DNA from: a bacterium
GTDB taxonomy: Bacteria; Desulfobacterota; Anaeroferrophillalia; Anaeroferrophillales; Tharpellaceae
DNA: 5,913 bases
Direction of reading: 5' to 3'
Assembly (NCBI GenBank): GCA_029935295.1
Contig: JAOZKP010000186.1
Coordinates: 1-5,913 of the forward strand
The notes below the pieces were generated by a model. That model was not told the origin of the DNA and ran no database searches. It saw nothing but the letters and a program-made list of their open reading frames with translations. Of this stretch, positions 1-5,865 are shown piece by piece (position 1 is the first letter of the stretch; every line of letters starts with the position of its first letter). A program made the position numbers and the translations under genes.

Positions 1-236
1 GTCGTCACATGGCGGCGAAAGGCTTTACTGTCCGGCAGCCGGATACCAAATTGCTGCTGCAGCCCCATAATAATACTTAAAGCATCAAGCGAGTCGAGAC
101 CCAGACAGCATGCAGATGAAAACAGCTGCACATCATCCGGCACCTCCTCCGGGGTAATGTCGTCCATTTTCTCACACTCCTCAATGATCATCTCTTTCAA
201 GCGCAATTTAAGCGCTGTATCCAGCGAACCTTTCAT
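1..236 (-). CDS. Acyl carrier protein, 3' end cut by the window edge
   Basis: This is the N-terminal 78 residues of a discrete acyl carrier protein, beginning MKGSLDTALK; the reading frame is open to the left edge. It shows the amphipathic first helix (about residues 8-24), an acidic linker (DDITPEEVPDD) and the phosphopantetheine site GLDSLDAL, with Ser49 (codon at 90-92) as the expected attachment serine. Helix II/III (LQQQFGIRLPDSK) follows. The role is to carry acyl or beta-ketoacyl thioesters in the cytoplasm, presumably for the ketosynthase and the BtrH-like protein of the same operon. It resembles the dedicated ACPs of aryl-polyene and resorcinol clusters more than housekeeping AcpP, an impression from memory. 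The ATG is 9 nt past the permease stop, and an in-frame stop (the permease TAA itself) lies just upstream, so no earlier ATG is possible. No strong ribosome-binding site is visible, suggesting translational coupling. Two adjacent cysteines (43-44) precede the active site. Confidence 0.92.
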   Translation of the reverse strand, partial: MKGSLDTALKLRLKEMIIEECEKMDDITPEEVPDDVQLFSSACCLGLDSLDALSIIMGLQQQFGIRLPDSKAFRRHVT

Positions 237-245
237 ATTTTTCAG

Positions 246-1457
246 TTACACAGTTTTAAGATTTCGTTCAAAAATGATGCCGGCGAGCAGCAGCAGGAAG
301 CCCCCCAGAGAAACTAACTTCAAAAATTCCGGCAAAACCTCAACCGGTCCCAGGCCGCGCAGGAAGATATCCAGGAAACCATCCAGCCCCCACGACATCG
401 GTGACAGCCTAGCCAGTGACTGCATAACTTCCGGCATATAGAATTTCGGCACCATGATGCCGCCGATTGCCCCCAGAAGGATATTAATTATCCCGCCGAT
501 TGTGGTTGCCTGCTCCACCGTTTTCACCGATACCGCAATCAGGATGGCAGTACCGACCGCCGTCAGGCTGAGACCGAAAGAGACCATAAACAGCCCGCTC
601 AGTGACCGGCCCAGAGTCAAAGCATCCGCTCCGAACAGCGGCACGACAAACATCCCGACCCCGATCATCAAGCAAACCTGAAGCTGGTTAATGACCATAT
701 ACGGAATAATTTTTCCAACCAGAAGAACCGGCGTCGAAACATGCATCGCCCGCATCCTGAGCAAGGTATTCTGCTGCCGTTCACCAATAAATATTGTCGA
801 GAGCGGAATTATTACGAAAAACAGCCCGAAAACAATCCACGACGGGACACTCTGCTGAGTAGAAGTCGGCCGCTGACCCTCAAGCTGGCCACTAAAATGG
901 ACGGTAACGATCTCTTTTACCGACATTTCAAAGCCGGCAAATTTAGTCGCCGCCAGATTCAAGGCGGCCGCAGACAAAAGCGGGCTCAGCTCCTGTTTTA
1001 AATCTTTAAGTCGCAGCTGCTGCACACCACTTAAAAGCTTAGCCTGAAAAAGCTTAAGCATCTCCTTTTTAATATCTGCCGCAGCATATATTTTAAGCGG
1101 AATAGGCTTTTCGGCAGGAGTATTCAATAATTTTTCGGTAAAACCTGCCGGTATTTCGACAACAAAATCAAGCCCCTCCCGCAAAGCTGATTGTCGCTCT
1201 GAAGAGGTCGCAGCAGCACTTTCATATTTATGTAAACCTTTATCAGCTGCCAGAAAATTGCCAAATGCGACACTCTCCGCCGTTTCATCAAGATCTATAA
1301 CCGCATAATCAACTAAAGCCCGCTCACTATCAAATGTATCCTTAAGTGCCATCGACATTATCAGGATAAAAATCGCCGGCATAATAAAAAGTGCGGCCAG
1401 AGCCTGTTTATCACGCCCAACCAGACGAAACTCTTTGACCAGCATTGCCCTAAACAT
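246..1457 (-). CDS. ABC-2 type transporter permease
   Basis: This is a 403-residue inner-membrane permease that pairs with the ATPase encoded just upstream. The layout is that of the ABC-2 membrane family with a large extracytoplasmic domain: a short cytoplasmic N-terminus (VKEFRLVGRDKQAL), TM1 about 20-38, a hydrophilic domain about 40-205 facing the periplasm, then five hydrophobic segments at about 206-224, 245-275, 286-310, 318-337 and 379-396. The segment after the fifth helix (VPKFYMPEVMQSLARLSPMSW) is a characteristic conserved stretch of these permeases. The full length matches the family, and it probably acts as a homodimer because only one permease gene is visible. The ATG overlaps the end of the ATPase gene by 8 nt (ATGTTTAG) and is preceded by GGAG with 6-nt spacing. 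From context it likely exports the lipid or aromatic product of the DarA/DarB pathway. The substrate is inferred only; drug-type or lipid export are alternatives. Confidence 0.93.
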   Translation of the reverse strand: MFRAMLVKEFRLVGRDKQALAALFIMPAIFILIMSMALKDTFDSERALVDYAVIDLDETAESVAFGNFLAADKGLHKYESAAATSSERQSALREGLDFVVEIPAGFTEKLLNTPAEKPIPLKIYAAADIKKEMLKLFQAKLLSGVQQLRLKDLKQELSPLLSAAALNLAATKFAGFEMSVKEIVTVHFSGQLEGQRPTSTQQSVPSWIVFGLFFVIIPLSTIFIGERQQNTLLRMRAMHVSTPVLLVGKIIPYMVINQLQVCLMIGVGMFVVPLFGADALTLGRSLSGLFMVSFGLSLTAVGTAILIAVSVKTVEQATTIGGIINILLGAIGGIMVPKFYMPEVMQSLARLSPMSWGLDGFLDIFLRGLGPVEVLPEFLKLVSLGGFLLLLAGIIFERNLKTV

Positions 1458-2373
1458 CTGCGGCTCCAGTTGCTGTCAAACGGAGAAAAAGGGCTTCCAG
1501 ATTGGTCGTACCGTAACGCAACTGCCTAATTGCTATTTCCTCAGATGCCAACCGCGCCAACAACTGCCCCACCTTCTCACTGCTTTGCCGGACCAGAAGC
1601 AAGGTTGCGGCATCAACTACCTGCAAATCATCATTTTGAGAGGCAATCGCATCTAACTGCACCCGGCTTGAGTGGAGCAGTTCGAACACGACCGAATCGG
1701 ATTTTTCCTCCTGCAGCAGGGTTGCCAAACGGCCCTTGAGAATTATCCGCCCGTGATCTATAATTGCAACTTCGTCGCACAATTTCTCGATCTCAGGCAT
1801 ATAATGTGAAGTGTAGATTACGGTTTTCGCATCATCTTTAAACGAACGAATGGTCTCTAAAATCTGATTTCGGGATTCGGGATCAATCCCGACGGTGGGT
1901 TCATCAAAATAGAGAAGTTCGGGGTTGTTCAGGAGACCGATTGCAATATTCAAACGCCGGCGCTGGCCCCCGGAAAGTGTCTGCGCCCGCTGTTCCAGAA
2001 TGGCCTCAAGCCGGTTAACTGAAATTGCATAGTCAAGGTTGTGACGCAGAACAGTGCCGGAAATATTCTGGATGCCGGCAAAAAAACGTAAATTTTCAAT
2101 GACACTCAAGTTATCATAAAGCGCCAAAGCCTGGGGAATAAAAGCTGAACGCTTGCGAATTGACTTAAGATTTGCCCCCAGCTCAACCCCGAGAACCTCA
2201 ATCTCTCCTATATCAAAATCGAGCAAACCGTTAAGAATTGAGACCAGAGTCGTCTTGCCGGCCCCGTTCGGCCCGAGCAGGCCGAAAATCGTCCCTTTAG
2301 CAATCTCCAGGTCAAGCTGATTGAGGGCCTTGATCTTGCCATAGGATTTGCTGAGGTTTTTGATTGAAATCAT
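1450..2373 (-). CDS. ABC transporter ATP-binding protein
   Basis: This is a 307-residue cytoplasmic ATPase that powers the adjacent permease. All nucleotide-binding motifs are intact: Walker A GPNGAGKTT (34-42), Q-loop Gln81, signature LSGGQ (133-137), Walker B LLYFDEP with Asp157 and Glu158, D-loop around 160-165 and switch His190. A C-terminal extension of about 85 residues is common in the drug/lipid-export branch (CcmA/DrrA-like), which matches an ABC-2 permease partner. The start is placed at the ATG giving MISIKNLSKSYG, where homology of this family normally begins. An in-frame ATG 57 nt upstream (2430) would add residues lying inside the preceding gene and is less likely. The gene starts 7 nt after the preceding stop codon without a clear ribosome-binding site, and its TAG stop overlaps the permease start, so translational coupling at both ends is likely. 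Nothing suggests that it is inactive. Confidence 0.94.
   Translation of the reverse strand: MISIKNLSKSYGKIKALNQLDLEIAKGTIFGLLGPNGAGKTTLVSILNGLLDFDIGEIEVLGVELGANLKSIRKRSAFIPQALALYDNLSVIENLRFFAGIQNISGTVLRHNLDYAISVNRLEAILEQRAQTLSGGQRRRLNIAIGLLNNPELLYFDEPTVGIDPESRNQILETIRSFKDDAKTVIYTSHYMPEIEKLCDEVAIIDHGRIILKGRLATLLQEEKSDSVVFELLHSSRVQLDAIASQNDDLQVVDAATLLLVRQSSEKVGQLLARLASEEIAIRQLRYGTTNLEALFLRLTATGAADV
1464..1467 (-). promoter_or_regulatory. Ribosome-binding site of the ABC permease
   Basis: GGAG lies 6 nt before the permease ATG, inside the last codons of the ATPase gene. It supports the ATG at 1457 and the 8-nt gene overlap. Confidence 0.6.
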
Positions 2374-2380
2374 GGCTGAC

Positions 2381-3376
2381 TTAGAGCAATTTTCTATAGA
2401 CTTGAGCTTCGGCGACAGCAACACTCTCAAGTTTTTTCTGCAGGGCTGAAAAATCTATCTCCAGGCTCTTTTTTTTACGGATTGATTTTGCAATCATCAG
2501 AGCAAATTCACGCCACTGATCCCCGACCGCAGTCATCATCCGGGAACACTCCTTAAGATTTTCATCCCCCAAAATGACCCCGGCTTCCTGCAAAAATGAG
2601 GCGTAAATAAAACGAAAACCGGCACCACCGGTGCCGATCTCCTCCTGCATCCGGACAATATGGCCTAAAAAAAGCCGGGCATAACGCCGATCTTTATCCT
2701 GCAGCCGGCCAATAGTTTTTGCGAGGGCATAAATTGCCCGAATTCCGGCTACCGGAACCGGAGTCTTGAGCATCGCCCGAGCGGTTTTTTTGATAACTTT
2801 GGGAATAACTGCTACAAAATCAATAGTTTCCGGCAGCGCCAGCGGGTAGTAAAGCAGCCCTTTGGGCGCCATCATACCCTTAACAAAACGAGCCCGTTCT
2901 AAATCATGGGTTGAACTCCGCACCGGGTTCTCAAACACCGGATCGCTGATCAGGTATTCATCACCATCTTTAGCGTAGGCAATCAGGTTGTGGGCGTTAA
3001 AATGAAAGCGCATATCCTCGGGGAAATAGGGCAGCCAGAAAACTGAACTCTGGAGACCGACAATCTGACCCTGAGCCAAGAGGTTGTCCAGGGCCGCCGT
3101 TCCCAGGTCAGGGCGGGAAAAAGTTTCCATTCTCATCTTTACGCCGAGATTTTTCTGAATTCCCTTAATAATTGCTTTCGGCATTCGTCGGTAAGCGATC
3201 ATCGGCATCCCGCCGAGTTTGACAAACGGGATGTAGGCAAACATCAGAGCCCCGGAAAGGCCGAAAACCATTGCTTCAGATATTTTCAACCCGTAATGTG
3301 AAAGTAAAAGCGACATTACACCGCTTTCACAATGGGCTGAGTGCATGTGAATAAATGGGCGATCGAGTTTAAGCAC
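2381..3376 (-). CDS. BtrH-like (papain/C39-fold) putative acyltransferase
   Basis: This is a 331-residue protein with a BtrH-type N-terminal domain. It opens with HMHSAHCESG, followed by MSLLLSHYGLKISEAMVFGL, which is the usual papain-like/C39-like start. Counting from the GTG at 3376, likely catalytic residues are Cys16 (AHCESG), His129 (FNAHNLIAYA) and Asp145 (ISDPVF). The C-terminal 150 residues are mostly helical and basic, as in the domain that commonly follows BtrH-N. In butirosin biosynthesis BtrH transfers an acyl group from an ACP to an amino acceptor. Here, with an ACP and resorcinol enzymes next door, it may acylate the resorcinol or another acceptor; that is inference. No signal peptide is seen, so it is probably cytoplasmic. 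The GTG start overlaps the preceding gene by 8 nt with a modest ribosome-binding site; a longer frame from ATG 3439 overlaps that gene by 71 nt and adds unrelated residues; ATG 3346 would cut close to the Cys motif. A peptidase role is the main alternative. Confidence 0.8.
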   Translation of the reverse strand: MLKLDRPFIHMHSAHCESGVMSLLLSHYGLKISEAMVFGLSGALMFAYIPFVKLGGMPMIAYRRMPKAIIKGIQKNLGVKMRMETFSRPDLGTAALDNLLAQGQIVGLQSSVFWLPYFPEDMRFHFNAHNLIAYAKDGDEYLISDPVFENPVRSSTHDLERARFVKGMMAPKGLLYYPLALPETIDFVAVIPKVIKKTARAMLKTPVPVAGIRAIYALAKTIGRLQDKDRRYARLFLGHIVRMQEEIGTGGAGFRFIYASFLQEAGVILGDENLKECSRMMTAVGDQWREFALMIAKSIRKKKSLEIDFSALQKKLESVAVAEAQVYRKLL

Positions 3377-3788
3377 TGACCTGCTCTTTTTTCGGCAACT
3401 GATAGAGCTCTGTAACTGTAAGGCCCAGAGCCTCAGCATAACGTGCTACTATTTTAGTTGACAGTTTTGCAAAAACATCCGGCCGCAGATGCCGCTTAAG
3501 CCGCCACCGGCTGATGCCGCTGGCCTGGGCCAGAACAGCAAAATCCATACGGCAATTATACATATGAAAATAGAGCGGAGCGGCTGTACCGGCAATTACT
3601 TTTGCATATGCCGATGCCGCCAGACGCGCCAGCTCATCGACCGCCTGCAAAGTTGCTTCCGCCTCAACTTCCCAGCCCGATGAAGGCACTATCTCATAGA
3701 CTCCACTCTGACCGGTGGCATAAATTGCCTTCCGGGTACTATTATTGTGGGTTGCAACTTTATCCTGAGGTACGAACCGACTCTCCAT
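3369..3788 (-). CDS. Small conserved-looking protein with C-terminal helix-turn-helix-like region
   Basis: This is a 139-residue protein of unknown function. The N-terminal part (about 20-55) contains KAIYATGQSGVYEIVPSSGW followed by EVEAEATLQAVDEL, resembling short hypothetical proteins found in resorcinol/flexirubin-type clusters (recollection, not searched). The C-terminal part (about 80-131) reads as an XRE/Cro-like helix-turn-helix: LAQASGISRWRLKRHL as helix-turn-helix, then FAKLS and IVARYAEALGLTVTELYQL as the closing helices. The RWRLKRHLR stretch is strongly basic. It could be a DNA-binding regulator of the operon, or a structural accessory that only borrowed the fold. The ATG directly abuts the TGA of the ketosynthase gene (TGAATG), so the two are translationally coupled. 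Its end overlaps the BtrH-like gene by 8 nt. No signal peptide or membrane segment is seen. The coding status is firm from position and coupling; the function is not. Confidence 0.8.
   Translation of the reverse strand: MESRFVPQDKVATHNNSTRKAIYATGQSGVYEIVPSSGWEVEAEATLQAVDELARLAASAYAKVIAGTAAPLYFHMYNCRMDFAVLAQASGISRWRLKRHLRPDVFAKLSTKIVARYAEALGLTVTELYQLPKKEQVSA
3380..3389 (-). promoter_or_regulatory. Weak ribosome-binding site for the BtrH-like gene
   Basis: The stretch AAAGAGCAGG precedes the GTG at 3376; AAAGAG sits 7 nt before it. It is weak, but it fits better than the upstream context of ATG 3346, which has no purine-rich element, so it favours the GTG start. Confidence 0.4.
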
Positions 3789-4934
3789 TCAGACCACCGT
3801 CAAATGCATGAATGCAGTCGAAAAACGCCCGCTTTCGGGAATAAAGCAGAGTAATTTTTCACCCGGCCGCAAACGCCCGGAATTAAAAAGCTCTTCCATA
3901 ATAATATAGATTGAGGCCGAACCGGTATTACCTTTACTGCTCAGATTGGTAAACCATTTCTCCTGCGGAATTGGACAACCCGCGTCTTTAAGACCGGCGG
4001 CAACTGGCTCGCGGAAAAAATCTGACGAATAGTGCGGCAGAAACCAATCGATATCCGCAGCCGCAAATTTGCCCGCAGCCAGCAACCTTTTCAACGATTT
4101 CGTAACCGCATACTCAACAATTTTTTCATTAAGCAGCTTAACATCCTGCTTGATAGTCAAGAGTGAATCATCTAACCATGCCTGCGGCAGATATTCACGC
4201 CACCCTTTCAGAGAACCATCGGCCAATTTCTCAGCCCCGGCGTACATACATGAATCAATTTCGTTCGCGTAGGAGTTTTGCCAGATCCAGTCGATCTGCA
4301 GCGAAATCCCGGATGTATTGGGTTTATTACTCATCCAGACCGCCCCGGCCCCGTCACTTAACATCCAGCGCAGAAAATCTTTTTCAAAAGCGATTACCGG
4401 CCGCTCTTCAAGCTGTTTAACCCGCGACTCAATCTCGTCAGAAAATGTACCGCCTCGCAGCAGTGATGAAATATTTTCAGAGCCAGTTGCGACTGCATTT
4501 TGACTCTCTCCAGAAAGAATTGACATATAACCGTATTTAAGCGACATGGTTCCGGCCAGGCAAATGCCGGCAGTGCCGACAACCTCACAGGGCGGATTTT
4601 TGAGTTCCCCATGCACCATCAATGCGTGATTCGGCAGCAGCTGATCCGGCAGGGTTGTACCGCAGACAAGTAATTCAAGTTTATTTAAATCACATCCCTG
4701 TGCACCGAGACCGCGAATCGCCGCAGCCGTCAATTCAGCATTACTGTGGGTCGTGGCACCGGTTTCAGGATCAATTGCGTAATATCTCGATTTAATCTTA
4801 TTGCTGCGCAGAATCAGGCGCCGTACCCGGGACGGCCGCTCACCTACCTGTCCCAACACCGACTCCATGGCATCGTTGGCAACCGGTTCATTCGGTAAAA
4901 ATGCGGCAATATTATTGATGTAGACTTTAGTCAA
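3789..4934 (-). CDS. darB: DarB-like 3-oxoacyl-ACP synthase III (resorcinol-forming ketosynthase)
   Basis: This is a 381-residue thiolase-fold ketosynthase of the KAS III type. The catalytic triad is complete: Cys125 in GTAGICLAGT, His301 in FLPHYSSDFF and Asn336 in SSKGNTGSAS. The C-terminal ESGRFSTAFMHL is the usual end of the fold. DarB enzymes condense two beta-ketoacyl thioesters head to head and cyclise them to a 2,5-dialkylcyclohexane-1,3-dione, the precursor of dialkylresorcinols. The DarB assignment rests on overall sequence character and on the DarA-like gene immediately upstream; a housekeeping FabH (about 320 residues) is shorter and has different context. The start is TTG at 4934, backed by AAGGA with 6-nt spacing, and the protein opens TKVYINNIAAFLPNEPV as expected for the family. 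It lies 16 nt after the DarA-like gene and its TGA touches the ATG of the next gene. Other KAS III chain-initiation roles remain possible. Confidence 0.88.
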   Translation of the reverse strand: MTKVYINNIAAFLPNEPVANDAMESVLGQVGERPSRVRRLILRSNKIKSRYYAIDPETGATTHSNAELTAAAIRGLGAQGCDLNKLELLVCGTTLPDQLLPNHALMVHGELKNPPCEVVGTAGICLAGTMSLKYGYMSILSGESQNAVATGSENISSLLRGGTFSDEIESRVKQLEERPVIAFEKDFLRWMLSDGAGAVWMSNKPNTSGISLQIDWIWQNSYANEIDSCMYAGAEKLADGSLKGWREYLPQAWLDDSLLTIKQDVKLLNEKIVEYAVTKSLKRLLAAGKFAAADIDWFLPHYSSDFFREPVAAGLKDAGCPIPQEKWFTNLSSKGNTGSASIYIIMEELFNSGRLRPGEKLLCFIPESGRFSTAFMHLTVV

Positions 4935-4940
4935 ATTCTT

Positions 4941-4945
4941 TCCTT
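4941..4945 (-). promoter_or_regulatory. Ribosome-binding site deciding the TTG start of darB
   Basis: AAGGA lies in the 16-nt gap between the two dar-type genes, 6 nt before the TTG at 4934. It is the best ribosome-binding site in the window and fixes a non-ATG start; the next in-frame ATG (residue 23) would delete the conserved first beta-strand. Confidence 0.7.
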
Positions 4946-4950
4946 AAGAC

Positions 4951-5862
4951 TCACTTACCAGATGGCAATTCGTAACCGGCCACGGCCCGATCAATAGCGT
5001 CTTTCCTGAACGGATAGATCAATTTACGCAACAGAATATTCAGCGGAACCACACTTAATACCATAAACAGCAAAAAAACGACATATATACTAATCACAAC
5101 TCTGCGGTTCCGGGAACCCGGCTTCCCCACTTTTTTAATCAGGCGGCTCCAGATCATAAAACTACGCTGGGCAATTTTCTCCGATGCAATCAGTTTTCCA
5201 TCAACATTTACAGCGTTAAGCTTGCTGAGTAACGGCCCTTCTCCCAATTCACAATCATCAGCTAAAGCTGCGACCAGGCGCTCACCGAAACGTGATGCTG
5301 AACTAATTTCAGCCGGTGCGATTCCCGCAGCCGGAAAACCTAAAAAAGCATCCTTTTTCCCCGTCAAAAGCCAGCGGGGAGTTGTGACAAAGGTATATAA
5401 AGATTTCCCCTGATCTATCAACACCACGTTATCCAGCAGCCGAGCTCCAAGACCTGCAAGCAGGCCCTTCATCTTCTCCTGCGCCTGCAGCCACATATCC
5501 CGGCAGGCGATCACCGTCACTACCGGTTTGCCCTTAAAAAGTGCTTTTGCCTGGGCACTCTGCAAAAATCCGGTCACCGGGATTGCCGGCGAAAGAAACC
5601 AGACCGTGTATCCCAGAACAATAAGATCATAGTCTGCCTCCAGTTCCATCTCCTCAACCGGACAGCCGTCAAGATTGACAGCCTCGGGGAAAGCATCAAA
5701 AAAAGTATAGAATGGCCACGGGTATGGATACGGGTGCACTGGTTTTATTGCCCGGCAATGACATTCAACCACCTGCGATTCCTGCAACGGACTGACAACA
5801 CTGTCAATCACATCGCGCAGCTGACCACTCTGCGAATAATAAAGTACCAGAACTTTTTTCAT
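4951..5862 (-). CDS. darA: DarA-like flavodoxin-fold dialkylresorcinol biosynthesis protein
   Basis: This is a 303-residue protein with a flavodoxin-like N-terminal domain. It begins MKKVLVLYYSQSGQL, whose SQSGQ loop (10-14) is the FMN-phosphate-binding loop type. A second flavin-contact region follows at 84-95 (GYTVWFLSPAIP), and CRDMW at 120-124 is typical of the DarA family as I recall it. Databases name the family dialkylresorcinol condensing enzyme, whereas work on DarA/DarB assigns DarB the condensation and DarA the aromatisation of the cyclohexanedione; a flavin-dependent oxidation fits the fold. The C-terminal third has a basic stretch (RSRLIKKVGKPGSRNRR region, about 239-254), then one strongly hydrophobic segment (about 255-275), so it is probably anchored to the inner-membrane face. 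The ATG is preceded by GGGAAAG about 6 nt upstream, a moderate site. It is followed after 16 nt by darB. A general NAD(P)H:quinone-type flavoprotein is the alternative. Confidence 0.85.
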   Translation of the reverse strand: MKKVLVLYYSQSGQLRDVIDSVVSPLQESQVVECHCRAIKPVHPYPYPWPFYTFFDAFPEAVNLDGCPVEEMELEADYDLIVLGYTVWFLSPAIPVTGFLQSAQAKALFKGKPVVTVIACRDMWLQAQEKMKGLLAGLGARLLDNVVLIDQGKSLYTFVTTPRWLLTGKKDAFLGFPAAGIAPAEISSASRFGERLVAALADDCELGEGPLLSKLNAVNVDGKLIASEKIAQRSFMIWSRLIKKVGKPGSRNRRVVISIYVVFLLFMVLSVVPLNILLRKLIYPFRKDAIDRAVAGYELPSGK

Positions 5863-5865
5863 AAT

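Noticed and set aside
31..43. Short palindrome TCCGGCAGCCGGA
   Set aside because: It lies within ACP codons, is short, and is not repeated as an operator elsewhere in the window.
157..441. Plus-strand open frame of 94 codons over the ACP/permease junction
   Set aside because: It runs antisense through two well-supported genes, has low-complexity Ser/Pro/Arg-rich content and no recognisable domain or ribosome-binding site.
741..1001. Plus-strand open frame of 86 codons inside the permease gene
   Set aside because: It is a shadow of the periplasmic-domain coding region; the composition is arbitrary and no start context supports it.
2374..2430. Upstream ATG extending the ABC ATPase by 19 residues
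   Set aside because: The extra residues overlap the end of the BtrH-like gene and lie before the standard family N-terminus; the ATG at 2373 is preferred.
2469..2476. T8 run on the plus strand as an intrinsic terminator
   Set aside because: No plus-strand gene precedes it, no GC-rich hairpin adjoins it, and it encodes lysines in the minus-strand gene.
2381..3376. Reading the Cys/His protein next to the ABC genes as a C39 bacteriocin-leader peptidase
   Set aside because: It is not fused to the transporter, no leader-peptide gene is seen, and the HCESG opening plus helical C-terminus fit BtrH better.
4163..4503. Overlapping plus-strand frames inside the ketosynthase gene
   Set aside because: Several frames are open at once opposite a gene with an intact catalytic triad; none resembles a protein family.
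4394..4612. Second minus-strand frame (72 codons) within the ketosynthase
   Set aside because: It is fully nested out of frame in a conserved coding sequence, without a credible ribosome-binding site.
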